A stretch of 64,000 nucleotides of DNA from Lucinisca nassula (lineage: Eukaryota; Mollusca; Bivalvia; Lucinida; Lucinidae), in assembly GCA_963580285.1 (NCBI GenBank), contig OY757023.1:129922027-129986026 (forward strand). The letters are read 5' to 3'. Of the stretch, positions 22,201-37,200 are shown piece after piece; position 1 is the first letter of the stretch; each line of letters opens with the position of its first letter. The position numbers and the translations under genes are program-made. Below the pieces are notes generated by a model. That model was given only the letters and a program-made list of their open reading frames with translations. It ran no database searches and was not told where the DNA came from.

Positions 22201-25200
22201 TCGTGTGTTGTGTTTGGCGAACTGTGTAGAAAAAGCTCTGGGGCCAGTTGTTCAAAACTAACCACGTCGTTAGTTAACGTATCGTTAAAACTTTGATCAT
22301 TTATTATGTCAAATATGCTAATATTTTTGCTGAAAAAAAAAATACCAAAATTTTACATATTAAACTTGCTAGAACAGTTAACAATATGACCGCTAACAAG
22401 CTCGTTAAGCTAACGATGCTTTGAACAACTGGCCCCAGATGCGTCAGAACGCGTCGTCTTATCAGTGTTTTCACTTACACTACACCTAGGGGGTGGGGGT
22501 AAAAGAAATATTACGTCTTATGAACCATTGAGAACCATTTTCCCAGCATTTACTTAGAGGCAGTCGACACACCAGTGCTATCAGTGCATTGATTTAACGT
22601 TGGTTCAGAGGTGAAATGAATAAAAAAATATAGATCCTGATCAGCTAGCGTTTCGGAAGCCAGCTAATCTGGATTTATGCTGATTAAAAAAACAACAAAA
22701 AAACAAAACAAAAAAAAAAAAAACAAGATGCATTCCGGTCTAGCAAGGTGAGGATTAGAATATTCGGAGACACATTTTCGCTTGTGATAGCTCGACTGGG
22801 AGTCGATTGAAATAACACGAGGTTCCCGCCGGCTATTGTCCACCTGGCTATTATCGCTGACCATGTACACAATTCAGGTACCAGTTATTTATAGCATCGC
22901 TTTCTCCCTGTGACGTCAGAGCGCTGTGTGAAAAGGTTGGTTATCTGTTAAATGTGGACTTGGCTCGTATACTAGGGTACTGGCAAACAGTGTGGACCCA
23001 GATCAGACGCCACAGAATACAGCCTCGGATCAGGGTCTATACTGTTTGCCTAAAAAACAGCAATTTATGGTGTATTTGTTTGAATTGAGGTTTAACGTCC
23101 CCGTCAACGCTGTAAAGGCCATTTTGGAGACGTCGCTTCCAATTTTGTGGGACTTTTACCAGACATTGAGATGAAATGACATCTCAAGCCCTGCCGCCCA
23201 ATGAAACCAATAGGGTTTATAAGCACTGCCTTGCCTGGGCAGGCTTAGATCTTTTAAGCGGTTTACCAGTACTCGTTTGCGGGTCGGTTTCAGTTCTGAA
23301 GCATCATGCATCCAATCTATTTATTCAAGCCCCGATGGGCGGTGGCCGCAATTTATGGTTTAACTGAACCGTCCAGGGCCATTTTCCATTTCGAAAGCAC
23401 GCCTATACAAATACATTGTAAACATTAACGCCGAAAAAAGGACAATTTTAAGATGAAAAATTGTGATGTTTTTCTTATTTCTGCTCAAAATATAGATTGG
23501 GGATACTCGTTAGAACCGCCTCGTCGAGGCTGTTCTAACCAGTATCCACACTATATATGTTAGAGCAGAAATAAGAAAAATAATGTAAACCCATGTTAAC
23601 CCCAGATTTACTTTATAAAAGTTGGGTTCAAGTCGGTCAGAATTATAAAAGCGTGTAATTGTGATGCCCAGCCTATTCTCAGAGAAGCTACCCTACAGTG
23701 TCATTGCTTTGATTTGCAGAAAGTTTATGTTTTTGACGATGACGAGAAAGGGCCCTATCCCACCTTCAAAAGCCTCTTGAAAACCGCTGGCGACAAGCGA
23801 ACAACAAAAGGACCAAATATAAATCCTCGGACGAACCCGGCGGTCTTACTGAGTACGAGTGGAACCACAGGGCTACCAAAGGCTGCTCAGCTCTCACATT
23901 TCAACGTCGTGTCGGCGTCTGTTCACATCATGAGCGAGTAAGTCTGAATTACGTACTGCATAATCGATTGTTTGTTCAGTCACTCTTAACAATTCAGTGT
24001 AGAAATCTCAGTGGTGTAGTGGTTAAGCTACTGCCTGATAAACTGGGGCCATGAGTTTGATTCCAGGTTTCTCCAGGGTTTTGGATGAGTCTATATATCG
24101 AAGTTCCGTCTCCATATGACTTTATTTGTTGCTGGGACGATATACGTGTATATAGGAAAGCGCTGTTAGTTTCTAATTCGTTTTAGGAACTACAATTTTT
24201 TTCACCATGAAAAATAGAAGTGAAGGCAATGTTCAGGAAACGATACCCACGAAACGAAACGATACCCACAGCTCCCATCAGAGGTACTAAAGGGAAAGTA
24301 ACACCCTAATGGAAACATCAATAGCGGAAAGCCAAAAGGACAGTTCCTTTCCCACAAAACGCCCTGTTGGCTAGCCAAAACAAAAAGAGATATTAAGCAA
24401 TACCCACACACTCAAAAGCAAACCACAACAAAACTTAATCGCGACAGAAGAACCGCCTGGGAACGATCAGTAGTGAAGTCGGATTTGCAGAATGAAGTCG
24501 ACGACGGCATCCACGTTAGCGTCAGCGTCGGCTTTACATTCTAATCCAACACAACGAACTTGCACAAATTGCATTGCGATATTGAATGGTTTGTTTCATA
24601 TCTGTAGACCTATATTTTATTTCAGGTGCAACAAATATTTCGGCACCAAATATAGGTTTCATGTGCCCGAGAGAACCACTACATTGAGGAGCCAATAACG
24701 AGCACTCACAATCTATATTTAAGGGGAATGGCTACACCTGGCAGATTTTTCCGCCATTTTTCAAAGTGAGACAACTTTCGGGAATTATGTCTCCCCCGAA
24801 ATTTTGTTTTTCGGAGAGACATATTGTTTTTCCCCGGGCGTCTGTCTGTCTGTCCGTCTGTCACAAAATCGTGTCCGCTCTATAACTTGAAAACCGTTCA
24901 AGCTACCTTCACGAAACTTCATATAAATATCAATCAATATTAAACTCCGTTCAGAAAATCTGAATCATCGATTTTTTCGTTTCTCGCTTTAATACTCATT
25001 TAAACCCATGCATCACTGTGGGAAAGTTTTAGACCTCACCCTCCGCCGATTTCTCCAGCAAGTCGTATGCCTCTGTGACAGCTAGGAAAGACTGTGATTA
25101 TTTGGAGAAAATTGCAAAATCTAAATTTTCTTTCACAGACTAAGACATTCTGACAGGTTCGACACACCCTTTTAAACCATATATAGAAGTGGTCACTGCG

Positions 25201-28200
25201 CTTATACATTACAAGGGCGTCTATGTTTAATTTGCACGATCACTCAATGGAAAATCATTAGCTGTGATACCACATCTGATATCGGTATAATTCTTTTTGA
25301 CGACTGTTGACAGCACATCGCGCTAGTGATTCCCCGTTCCTAGTGAGCCTCCATCTAGCCATTCGAATATAAGGTGTGTCGCAATTGCATATCTATTTAT
25401 AAAGTGCGTCACATGGATTTGAATATTTATTATTTTACCTGACAATCATCGTCAAATGGACTTAGTCTGTGCTCTCATTTCTTTGTTTTGAAATTTTCTC
25501 CAAATAATCACAGCCTTTCCTGACTGTCGCAGAGGCATACGACTTTCTGGATAAATCGGCGGAGGGTGAGGTCTAAAACTTTCCCATAATGATGTATGGG
25601 CTTAAATGAATATTAAAAGCGAGAAACGAAAAAAACGATGATTCAGATTTTCTGAACGGAGTTTAGACGACGTGCAATGCGCAAGAACTATAACTCTCAC
25701 ATTCATACATTTTGAATTATCTCCCTTGGAAGTTGGTCGGTGGGCAAATTGTGTCCGGTCAATGAGTTTCTTATTTTCAGATGGATTTTGAAATAGTAGC
25801 AGAAATGTTAACAACCATAAAAGATGTGTTGCGTGCATGACCCAGGTTGGTACCTTAAAGGTCAATGTCATTCTTAAAGGTCAAAGGTAAAAAAGGGGCA
25901 TTTTTTCGTGTTTTGTCAATAACTTCCTTATTTTTAGATATAATTTGTAATTACTTGGCAGAAATGTTAACTACCATGAGACGATGGGTGACAAGCATGA
26001 TTCGGGTTGGTACCTCAAAGGTCAAGGTCATACATAGAGGTCAAAGGTAAAAAAATGTGCCTTTTTTCGTGTTTGGTCAATAACTTTCTTATTTTTAGAT
26101 GGATTTTGAAATTATTTGGCAGAAATGTTGACAACTATAAGCCGATGTGTTGCATGCATGACCCAGGTTGGTACCTCAAAGGTCAAGGTGATGCTTAGAG
26201 GTCAAAGGTAAAAAAGGGGTCTTTTTCGTGTTTTGACAATAACTTTCTTACTTTTAGATAGAATTTGAAATTACATGGCAGAAACGTTAACTATCATGGG
26301 ACGCTGTGTTGCACGCATGATTTAGGTTGGTACCTCAAAGGTCAAGGTCAACCATAGAGGTCAAAGGTAAAAAAGGGGCCTTTTTTCGTGTTTGGTCAAT
26401 AACTTTATCTTTCGATGGATTTTGAAATTACTTGGCAGAAATGTTAACCACCATGAGACGATGTGTCTCTTGTATGACCCATGTTGGTACCTCAAAGGTC
26501 AAGGTCATACTAAGAGGTCAAAGGTAAAAAAGGGGCCTTTTTAGGGTTCAGTCAATTACATTTTTATTCCTGGATAGATTGTGAAATTACTTGGCAGAAA
26601 TGTTAACCATCATGTGTCGATGTGTTGCGCGCTAGACTCAGGTCGATACCTCCAAGGTCAAGGTCACACTAGACGGTCAAAGGTAAAATATCTTTTTTTT
26701 TGTGTTCAGACAATAACTTTTTTTTTCTGGATGGACTTTTTAAAGTAACCATGCAGAAAATTTTAATGTTTACCTTCAATAGATAATGAGTTGTGTTCAA
26801 GACCAAGGTCCATTCCTCAAATATCAATGTCATGTCTAGAGGTCAAAGAGGTCAAAGGTAAAAAAGGGGCCTTTTTGTGTACAGTCAATAACTTTTTTAT
26901 TCTTTGATGGATTATGGAATTACTTGGCAGAAATGTGAACCAGCATGAGGCGATGTGTTGTACCTCAGAGGTCGAGGCCATACGTAGAGGTCAAAGGTAA
27001 AAAAGGTTTTTTTTTTGTGTAGGGTCAATAACTTTATCTCTCTATGAACTTTTTAAAGTTACCTTGCAGAAATGTTCATCTTCATTATATGATGTGCTGC
27101 ACACAAGACCTAGGTCCATAAATCCAATGTCAAGGTCATACTTAGAGGTCAAAAAGGGGAGACATCTGTGTTTTTGTAGAAAAACAAATTCTAGTTCCTG
27201 TTCGCTTTTCAAGAAACTCTATTCCATAGAAAAAGGAGTCTACTCTTAAGGAAAGAATGTGCTCCTCAGGAGCAAATTCTTTCCTATAAGAGTTGACCGG
27301 ACAAAAATACGTTTGCAGAAGTTGCCTCCCCTGAAGGTTAAGAGAAATATGGATACGTGTTTTGATGAATACTCTGGTTAACAGAAACGCTAACAAGTGT
27401 AATCCAAACCCATATATGACAATGGAATCTTCCAAATAGTAAGATTTGAGTGGTCCATTTCCAATTATTGGGGTGTCAGGTTTGTTTTTGTTTGTAGTAA
27501 ATTTTACAAAAAACGGATGTTCTTTAAGCAAACAGTGAAGAACCAGATCAGATGCCGCTTACTGCGGCGTCTGATCTGGGTGTGCAGTTTGCCAATGTTC
27601 CAGAAAAGGGCCGCAAGTCTTATATGCATGGGTTCGTCCAAAAGGACATTTGGTCACATTGTGGACAGTATGTTATTGTTTGTTGTTTTGTCCAGGATTC
27701 AGATGTCTCGTGCAAACTAATTGGGGAATTTTAATGACAAAGTTTACGCGTCAAAATCAAATTTTATAATACTTTCTTTTCTTATGTTTCAGAACTTACC
27801 GGAAAGATGATGGGTAAGCCATGATTTTTTTTTTTTGGTTAATTGTCAGTCGTCCCAAAGCTACTAAGCACAGTACATTTACGTTGTTGATGTCCACGCG
27901 ACTATTTGTAAAAAAAAAAAAAAAAAAAAAAACAAACAACAACAACAAGTAAATATAACGGTTAGCCGGCATCGGTCGCTCAGTCGGATGCGCGTCTGAC
28001 TGGTGATCAGGAGGACGCGAGTTCGATTCCTGCCGGGGTCGGCAACATTCTTTCGTGGAGATTGATCATGAAATCTTTTCTACGGTCATTTGCTCCCTTC
28101 CGCTGATTCAAGAAGGGCAGTTGTCAGTTTCTGACGAAAGAATATGTACTGTACTGGTTAACCGCTTACGTATATGCCTGCGAAGGAAAATGTGGATAGA

Positions 28201-31200
28201 TAAACCGACCGGCTCAAAAATAACCTAAAATAGTGTTGACTTGGTCGTTAAACGCCAGTACAAACAAGAGAAATGTGTATTTTACAAATGTATACTTCAT
28301 TTTCTTTGGTTTAGCTTCAGTTATAGCTTTCAGGCACTCGTTAGAACCGTGGTTTTATAACGAGTACCCCAAAATACATTATTGTCTTCTTCAGAATGTT
28401 GCCATTCCAGCAGCCATGTAAAATGTGTTAAATCATATGGATGCATCCTAATATATACCCATTTAAGGGGAATGGGAGCACCTTTATGGGAGGCAACTCC
28501 TGCAAAATTATTTTTGTCTCCCATATCAATAGGGGTCAATTCTTAAAGGAAATAATTTGCTCCTGTGGAGCAAATTATTTCCTTTAAGAGTAGACCCCGT
28601 TTTCAGTGGGACAGGGCTTTCAAAAAAGTGTACAGGGCTTTCATAAAAGGGTCCGGAAAGTTGTCTTCCTTTGAAAAATGGCGGGAAAATCTGCCGGTTG
28701 TTCCCGTTCCCCTTAAAAGCATTATAAAATTAATTGTCAAAGTGATATGAGTCTCTTGGGTGTTACCTAAAAGGACTTGCCCGTGATCATAGGAATTTAA
28801 AGTAATTTACTGGGCTGAACCCGGCCGAAAATATGAGTACTGGTAAAACGCTTAGAGCATCTAGCCCTGCCCAGACAAATTGGTGCGATTCAGACCGTCC
28901 CTTAAACCCTATCGGTTTGTTTGGGCAGAAGGGCTTGCGATGTCATTTCATCGCAGTGTCGGGTAGAGGCCCCACACAATCAGAAGCAGTGTCTCTTAAA
29001 TGACAGTGTTGACCGGGACGTAAAAATCTCAACTGAAAAAAAAAAAACCTGACATGATCATCTCAACTCTAGGTCTAACTGCATTTACTTGATTGTACGC
29101 ACCGTTGAGTCGCGTAAGTAGAGTAAAATCCCATTATATTGTGCCAATCCCAAATTCGATTTCCCTCAATATTTGAAGTCCGTTATAAAGACAAATCCGA
29201 CTCTCCGTGGCCTAGTGGATAAGAGCGCTGACTCTTCATCATTAGGTCTCTCAGCGCTGTGGTTCGAGTCTCGTTCGGGTCACACGTGAGTCACCAAGTT
29301 CTGCAACGGAAGGTCAGGTGGTTTTTCGCCCATCTCTGATTAACAATATAAGTGAAGTAATCATGAAAAGGATCGTAGAACCAAAATCAAAACCAAAACC
29401 CCAAAAAAACCAAAAAAAAACGACAAAAACAAATCCACTAATAAGACAAATTCTAGACAGTCCAAAACCTTGTTACAGCCACAACGCTGGTCTTAATACT
29501 GGAGTTTATTTAAATAATGTGTGCCGTTTCTTCGCTTTTTTCTTGTCTGGAAGGTCAGTATTTGTCGATACAACGCCTAGTGAACACTTTCGGGATTCAT
29601 CACGTGAACAAGTCATTGAAATGAACAGCCCTCTAAACCCCACTTTATATAGAGAAAACTGGGGTTTACGGGGGGTATACATTATTTTTCTTTCTTCTGC
29701 TCCAAGACATAGGTTGTGGGAGGCGGTTCTAACGAGCACCACAAAGACACAGGTTGTGGGTACTCATTAGAACCGCCTCAATCAGGCGGTTCTAACGAGA
29801 ATCACAACGTAGGTTTGAAGTAAAAATAACAAAAATATGACGGATTTTCATCAGGAAAGTAGCCATTTTGAAGATGCGGAAAATGCACTATGTCGCACGG
29901 CTGTGCTATCGGAATGTCATTTTCTCGTGGTACATGTATCTTCTGTTATCTGCTTTTGTTAACTGTTTTCAGAAAGAAAATGCTTTCTGCTGGAGATTCT
30001 GTTCTGGTGTTTATCCCTTTATGTCATGTGTTTGGGCTTCACTGTATTCTGAACCCAAGCTTGTTAATGGGCATGAAGGTGATTATGATGCCAAAGTTCA
30101 ACCCTGAACACTTCCTACTACTGCTGCAGGAATACAAGGTAACTGTTGTTAACCCATTTAGTACAAGAAACCACAAAATGGTACCCTGGCAAACAGTGCA
30201 GGCCCAGATCAGACGCCACAGTACGCGGCGTCTGATCAGGGCCTCCACTGTTTGCTAATGGTTCAGTCATTTTCCAAATAAATTTTGAGAGGAAGATTCC
30301 ATTTAGTACAAAAAGGGCTAAAAACTAAACCATTTCTGCTCCAGGAATATAAGGTAACTTCAGTTAAAGTTGAATCTTGTTCACTTCCTTCCCAATTCTG
30401 CTCGAGTTATATAAGGTAGCATTACAAAAACACGCCTATACAAATACATTGCAAATTTTTCCGCCGAAAAACGAAGACTCTAAGATGAAAAATTGCAATA
30501 CTTTTCTTATTCCTGCTCAAAATACAGATTGTGTGTACTCGTTAGAACCGCCTCATAACAAGTACCCACAATATATATTTTAGAGCAGGAATAAGAAAAT
30601 ACGATTTACCTCTGTAAACCCCAGTTTTACTATGTAAAAAGAGGTTCAAGGGAGTCAAATTTATATAGGCGTGTTTTCGTGATGGTCTGTTATAGTTTAT
30701 CCCTGAACACTTCCTAATTTGGCTCCAAGAACATAGGTTAATTTTTACATTAAAACGCAGCTTCTGTTCCAGGAATAAAAGGTCACTTCAGTTAAAATTG
30801 AATCCAGTACGCTTCCTCGGCATCGCCCATCGGGGCTTAGAAGAATAGATTGGACTGCGAGATACTGCCACGCAGAGCTGAAACCGACCGCACACCCGTA
30901 CTGATAAACCGCTTAGAAGGCCAACGCCTACCCAGACAAAGGGGTGCGTGTCGGACCGTCCAGAGTTGGTTGCATTATAGAGCAGGGCTTGTGATGTCAT
31001 TTCATCTAAATGTCGGGAAATATCCCACAAAATTGTAGTGACCTAAATTGTGTAGACGGGGTTAAACCTCAATTCAAACAACACAACACGTACACTTCCT
31101 AATTCTGCTCAAGGAATATAACAAAGGTAACGTCTAAGTATACCACTGAACTCGCCCTAATTCGGTTCAAAGAACATAAGGTTTGTTAAATAGAAGTGAA

Positions 31201-34200
31201 AGCAATGGTCAAGAATCAATACAATTTTCTTGCACACCAGATAAGGAAAGCCATGGTTTTAGCATCATGTAAACAAGTCCGTGAAATGAAGACCCCCCTA
31301 AACCCCACTTTATATGGAGAAAACTGGGGTTTACGGGGGTATACATTATTTTTCTTATTTCTGCTCCAAGACATAGGTTGTGGGTACTCGTTAGAACCGC
31401 CTCAATGAGGCGGTTCTAACGAGCACCCATAACCTATGTTTTGGGCATTTATAAGAAAAATATCACGGATTTTGATCAGAAAACTAGTCAATTTGGAGAT
31501 GTGAAAAATGCACTATGTCGCACGGGTGAGTTATCGTAATGCCTGGGAAAACAGAGACGATCAGAAACTGATCATACACGATAACAAGGGGCAGGGGGGG
31601 TGGGGGGTGGGTGGGTTCGAGCCTCGCTCGGGTCACGTGTGAGACGCCAAGTTCTGCAACGGAAGGTCAGGTGGTTTTTCTCCGGGTTCTCCGGTTTTCG
31701 CCCACCTATGATTAACGCTCGGCTCGATATGAGTGAAATAATCTTGAAAGGGCCGTAAAACCCAAATCAAAAAAAAAAAAAAAAAAAAAAAAAAAAACAA
31801 GGGGGAAAGAAAACGAAGCATGGAATGACGACAGTAAACAAAACAGACCACTGGTAAACCGAATCTGCAGCTCTTTCCCAAAACAGGTGGGGACTCAGAC
31901 TAAAAAGGACCAGGCAACAGACATAAAAGTTCCTTCTCCGACCAACTAATAAATAGATTTAAGCCAAAGCCATCTGAACCCCGATCCACCGGCGTGCAAT
32001 TAAAGAGGAAGGTCCGACCGTGATTGGGTGAAACACAATGCATCAAGACTGTTGAGTAGCATTTATGTTGTATCCATTTAATAAATTTCTGAAACCTGAA
32101 CACTTCTATTCTGGTCGAGGATCAAAAAGGTAAAGTCTGTTAGTTTTCAATCTTGTGTTATTCTCGGCCCCCGCCCACAGGGGCTTGAAGAAATATATGG
32201 GCTACATGATGCTTCCACGCTGAGCTGAATCCGGCCCGCACACTAGTACTGGGAAACCGCTTAGAGGATGTAAGCCTGTTCAGGAACTGCGGTGCGAGGC
32301 GGACCGTCCATGCAAATAAAACCTATTGGTTTCATTGGGCGACAGGGCTTGAGATGTCATTTCATCTCAATGTCGGGTAAAAGTCCCACGAAATTGGAAG
32401 CAACGTCTCCAAAGTGACCTTTACAGTGTTGACGGGGACGTTAAACCTCAAATCAAACAAACAAACAAACAAATAAATCTCGTGTTATTCTGCCTTAGGA
32501 ATATAAGCATTACGATAACACATCCATTAGGCATAGTGCATCTTCCATATCTCAGAAATAGACATTTTCTTCTGATGCAAATTTTTGATATTTTTCTTAT
32601 TTTTACTCCAAACATAGGTTGAGGGTGCTCGTTAGAACCGCCTCAGTGAGGCGGTCCTAACGAGTACCCACAATCTATGTATTGCAGCAGATAAAAGGCA
32701 AATAATGTATACCCCCATAAACCCCACTTTTTTCTCTATATAAAGTAGGGTTTAAGGGTGTCTTCTATTCACGGACATCTTAGCCCTAATGGTAAACCCT
32801 TTGACCATTTCCTCATTCAATTTAAGCTACGTACGTTTTTGTCGCACCTGCTTTAGCAGGAAGACATAGGCGTACAAGTTTCCGTCCGTCCGTCCGGTTG
32901 TCCGTCTGTCTTTTCGTCAACATTTTACACTGGGTGTCTTGTCATCGCAACTCCTCCTACAGTTTCATACCGATTATTTTGAAACTTTGCGTGTGTTTTT
33001 GCCATGGTATGAGGATGCGCATGTGATTTGGACTCTACCGTCGGATCATTTTTGTCACTTTTTCCCCATTGTGAACTTTTTTAACCTTCAATTGATATAT
33101 GATAGGTACCTCTTGTCATCGCAACTTCTCTTGCAGTTTTACACCGATCATTTTGAAACATAGCGTGTGCTTTCGCCATGGTATGAGGACGCGCAGTTGG
33201 TTTGTACTTTATCGTCGGATCAGTTTTTGTCACGTTTTGCACATTGTGAACTTAGTCATTTTTAACCTTCAACTGATATATGATAGGTACCTCTTGTCAT
33301 CGCAACTCCTCTTGCAGTTTTATACCGATCATTTTGAAACTTTGCGTGTGCTTTCGCCATGGTATTAGGTTGTGCATGTTGTTTCGACATAATTCTCAGA
33401 ATATTTTTTTCACTTTTTGCACGTTGTGAACGTAGCCAATTTTAAGCTTCAGTTGATATACAATAGTTACCTCTTTTCATCGCAACTCCTCTTACAGTTT
33501 TATATTGATCATTTTGAAACTTTGTGTGTGTTTTTGCTATGGTATGAGGATGTGCATGTGGTTTGGACTTTATCTTGGGATCACTTTTTCCACATTGTGA
33601 ACTTAGTCAGTTTTTTTACCTCACATATATAGGCTATGGATTCTTCTCAAAGCCCTATATTCATTTCTTCTGCCTTAAATAAACTTTTTTTTTGTGTGGG
33701 GCAGGTGGGGAGCAGGCGCGACATCAACTTCACCGAAGTTGAATCTTTGGTATTTCTTTCATGTTTTGCATTTAGCAGAGAGAATCAGCTTAGCTGCTGT
33801 TAAACACATTTATTTCCGCGGCTAGCGTTGGTCGAACACTTTAGTGCTACATTTTTTTTTCAGATATTACGAAAATTTCTCAATCGAAAGTATTTTTTTA
33901 GTATTTTTTTCTCCGTAGGTGGCACTGACCCATATTGTACCTCCGATAGCTCTGTTCTTACTGAAGAACCCACTGGTACAACAGTTCGACCTGTCCAGCC
34001 TAAAAGCCATGGTGTGTGGAGCAGCGCCACTACAATCAGGACTAGACAAACAACTGAGGGACAAGATGGCTCCAGCTGTTATTTTGCCAGGTAAGATAAG
34101 CTTTACTACTACAATCAATTCGTTACAACGACAAACCCCGTTATAACGGCATTTTCAATGGAATGACTTCTTAGCTAAAGGTTTAGCCAAGGTAACGAGC

Positions 34201-37200
34201 GGTGTGGGCTTCCCTCGGGTTGGAAATGCACAAATCGAGTCCATAGTCATGAAAGATTCTTGTAACAAATACTCCAAGAAACAAATGTTATAGATATTTG
34301 TAGCCCCGAGGCGATTCTAACAAATGTCCAGAACATTTGTTTCATGGAGTAATAATGGGCAAAATACATTGTATTACCTATCATACTCCCTTCTGGGAGT
34401 CTTTATAACGGTAAATTCTTTATAAAAGCACAATAAGGCAATTCTACCGAGTACCCACAAACCTATGCTTGCAGTAGAAATAAGAAAAAAAAAACATTGC
34501 AGAATTTCATGAGAAAGTAGCCATTCTGGGATTATGAAAAAATACACACTGTCGCCCGGATGTGTTATAGTAATGCGTGCTGCATGGTTTACAGAAATTT
34601 TTATTAAACCGACTCGTTACGTGATGTTACAACATAGGTGTCAGAGGCGTTTGCCTGTGGACCGAATCTGGTTCATTGAAGCCTTTCAGGTCCAGTGTTT
34701 GTCAATCGATCCAAAGTTACCAAGCACAGAAGCTCTTCAGTGCTAAAGTCCACGTGGCAGATTTGTAGAAAATACAGTTAACGGTTATCTATAGAAAATC
34801 GCCGTATTTTTTCCTATTGCTGAAAGGTCACGGTGTGAGGATTGGCAGACAGTGTAGACCAGATCAGAAAAGATAAATAAATACATAAATATATAAGGCA
34901 TGTGTTGTTTTGTCGGCCATCTGCGCATATGTTCAAAGGAGTGTTTTTCACTTGGTCTAATTCAGTTTATATAGCCTCGCCACATAAGGAAAACATGTCC
35001 ATGTGTGATGATGGAGTCCAACATGGTGTCAGAAATGAAAAATATTACGAAAAAGTAACAACTTTCTTATTTCTGCTTTCAACAGATTGTCGGTGCACGT
35101 TAGAACCGCCTCAATGAGGCGGTCCTAACGTGTACCCACAATCTATATTTTTGAGCAAAAATAAGGCAGATAATTTATACCCCATGAACCCCAGATTTCT
35201 TTATATAAAGTGGAGTTTAGAGGGGTCTACGTTTCACTGACATGTTATAGTGATGATACTCTCTATACAGGTTATGGTATGACAGAGCTGACTGTGAGTC
35301 ATGTCAACACGCCGCAGCACAACAGACCGGGATCTTGTGGAAAAATACTACCGGGGATGCAGTGCAAGGTTGGAACATTTTTCAGCTCTTCAGTTCGATT
35401 TCTTTGGAGTTAGGTGGCCCAGTAAACATTATGGTCCTATCGAGCCAATCATGGTCGGTTAACTGAACCACTGTTAACCTGGGTAGACATATACACAAGT
35501 GATCAGCCATATGCGTCCAGAAAAGACACCATATACATATATATTAACAGACTCAAAGCCAGGGGTTTGGGTGAGGCAAAGATGACGTGTATCTTGCTTC
35601 ACTGGGGTGTCAAACTGATATTGGCTCAATTTTGGACAAGGCCTGCTGTCTTTGAAGCAGGTAATGGTAGAGGTTTAATGTTGGTACTTTTCAGTATCTA
35701 CACATATGAATTTTCCTTTTACTCCCATGTCGCTCACTTTCATCTCCTCTACTGTCGGTTCTATCTTTTTTCTCCCTTTCTCTGGGAGATGACACAAAAT
35801 TATCCTCAAGGATTGACGTGTCCTTAAACCCAAAACATTCAATCACTCAATCTTGAGAGGTTGGGTTGTCATTTTATGTGCAAGGGAAATGTAGAGCAGC
35901 AGACATTATTCAGTCGCCATTCATTTTAACATGTAAGCTAGGTATATATTTCTTTGGTTTTTGAGTTGTTGTATTTTCAACTGAATTGGATCTGATTCTG
36001 TCTACATCTCGAAGTAGAAGTAAAACAAAGATCAGGAATCGATACAATTAACTTACTCCACCCATAAAAGACACCAAAGGGAAAGAAATACAAACATTAA
36101 GCGACCAGACCATAATGGAAACCTAAACAAAGGAAGGCCATAAGGACAGTTACTTTCCCACAAAATGGCCATATGGCCATCCAAAATTAAAAGACACAAG
36201 TGATACACACAGTAAGTAACAAACAACAACATAAATAAATCGCCACAGAAGAGCCGCCTTGGAACGGTCATTGGAAGATTTCCACTGGGGGGCTTAAATC
36301 GATTTTACGTGGCCACAATCCTCGCCCCTTACTTCCGTCGCGATTTAGACAAATAATTTGTTCAGTCCGCATGAAGGCCTCCTAACTCATCAGTGCAACA
36401 TCTCCGTGAAAACAAAAATCAAAGAACCACAGAGGTGAGACAACGGTGAGGACTCGACAGCAAGAAACCACTGAAATGCTGGAGCAAAAGAAAACCAACA
36501 GTTAGACTCCGATGAGCCCGACCAGAGACAGAGTCCATTTCGAAATTAAGAGGTGTCCTTTAAGAGCTTGTTTCAGAAATTCAATTAGAAAATAACTAAG
36601 TGTTTGCAAGCTGCTGTGGTTTCCAGTCTGAATTATTTGAAGAAATTTAGAGCATTGAAGGGGTGGTTGGGTGTGGCAAAGATGACATGTATCTTGTGTC
36701 ACTGGCGCGTCCAACTGATATTGGCATGCAGCTGGACAAGGCTTGTTGGCTTTGCAGCAGGTGAGGGGGTAATGTTGTCATATCTTCAGTTTCTACACTT
36801 CCATTCATTTTCCTCTTTCTTCTCTCTCGTTCATTTTCATTTCCTCTCATATATATTCTATCTTTTGTCTCACTTTCTCTGGGAAACGACACAAAGGTAA
36901 ATGACCCACAAGGGTTGACGTGTCGTTAACCCCAAAACATTCAATTTAGAGCGTTGAAATTATTTTGTTGCTTTGCTTTTCCCCTTTTTGGTTTAACCCA
37001 TTGCATGCAGGAACCCCCTAAAGGGGTGCCTTGGCAAACAGTGCAGGCCCAGATCAGACACGCAAAATGTGGCGTCTGATCAGGGCCTACACTATTTGCC
37101 AACAGAATGTTCTGTCAAAAATAGAATCAAATGAAAAAATAGGCCTGACTGCCCATATTTGAGAAATGGACTTGACCAACAATGTCCACTAGTATACTGT

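Noticed and set aside
29318..29770. 150-codon + strand frame
   Set aside because: Made of SINE-C tail, A-rich sequence and hairpin MITE; no protein features.
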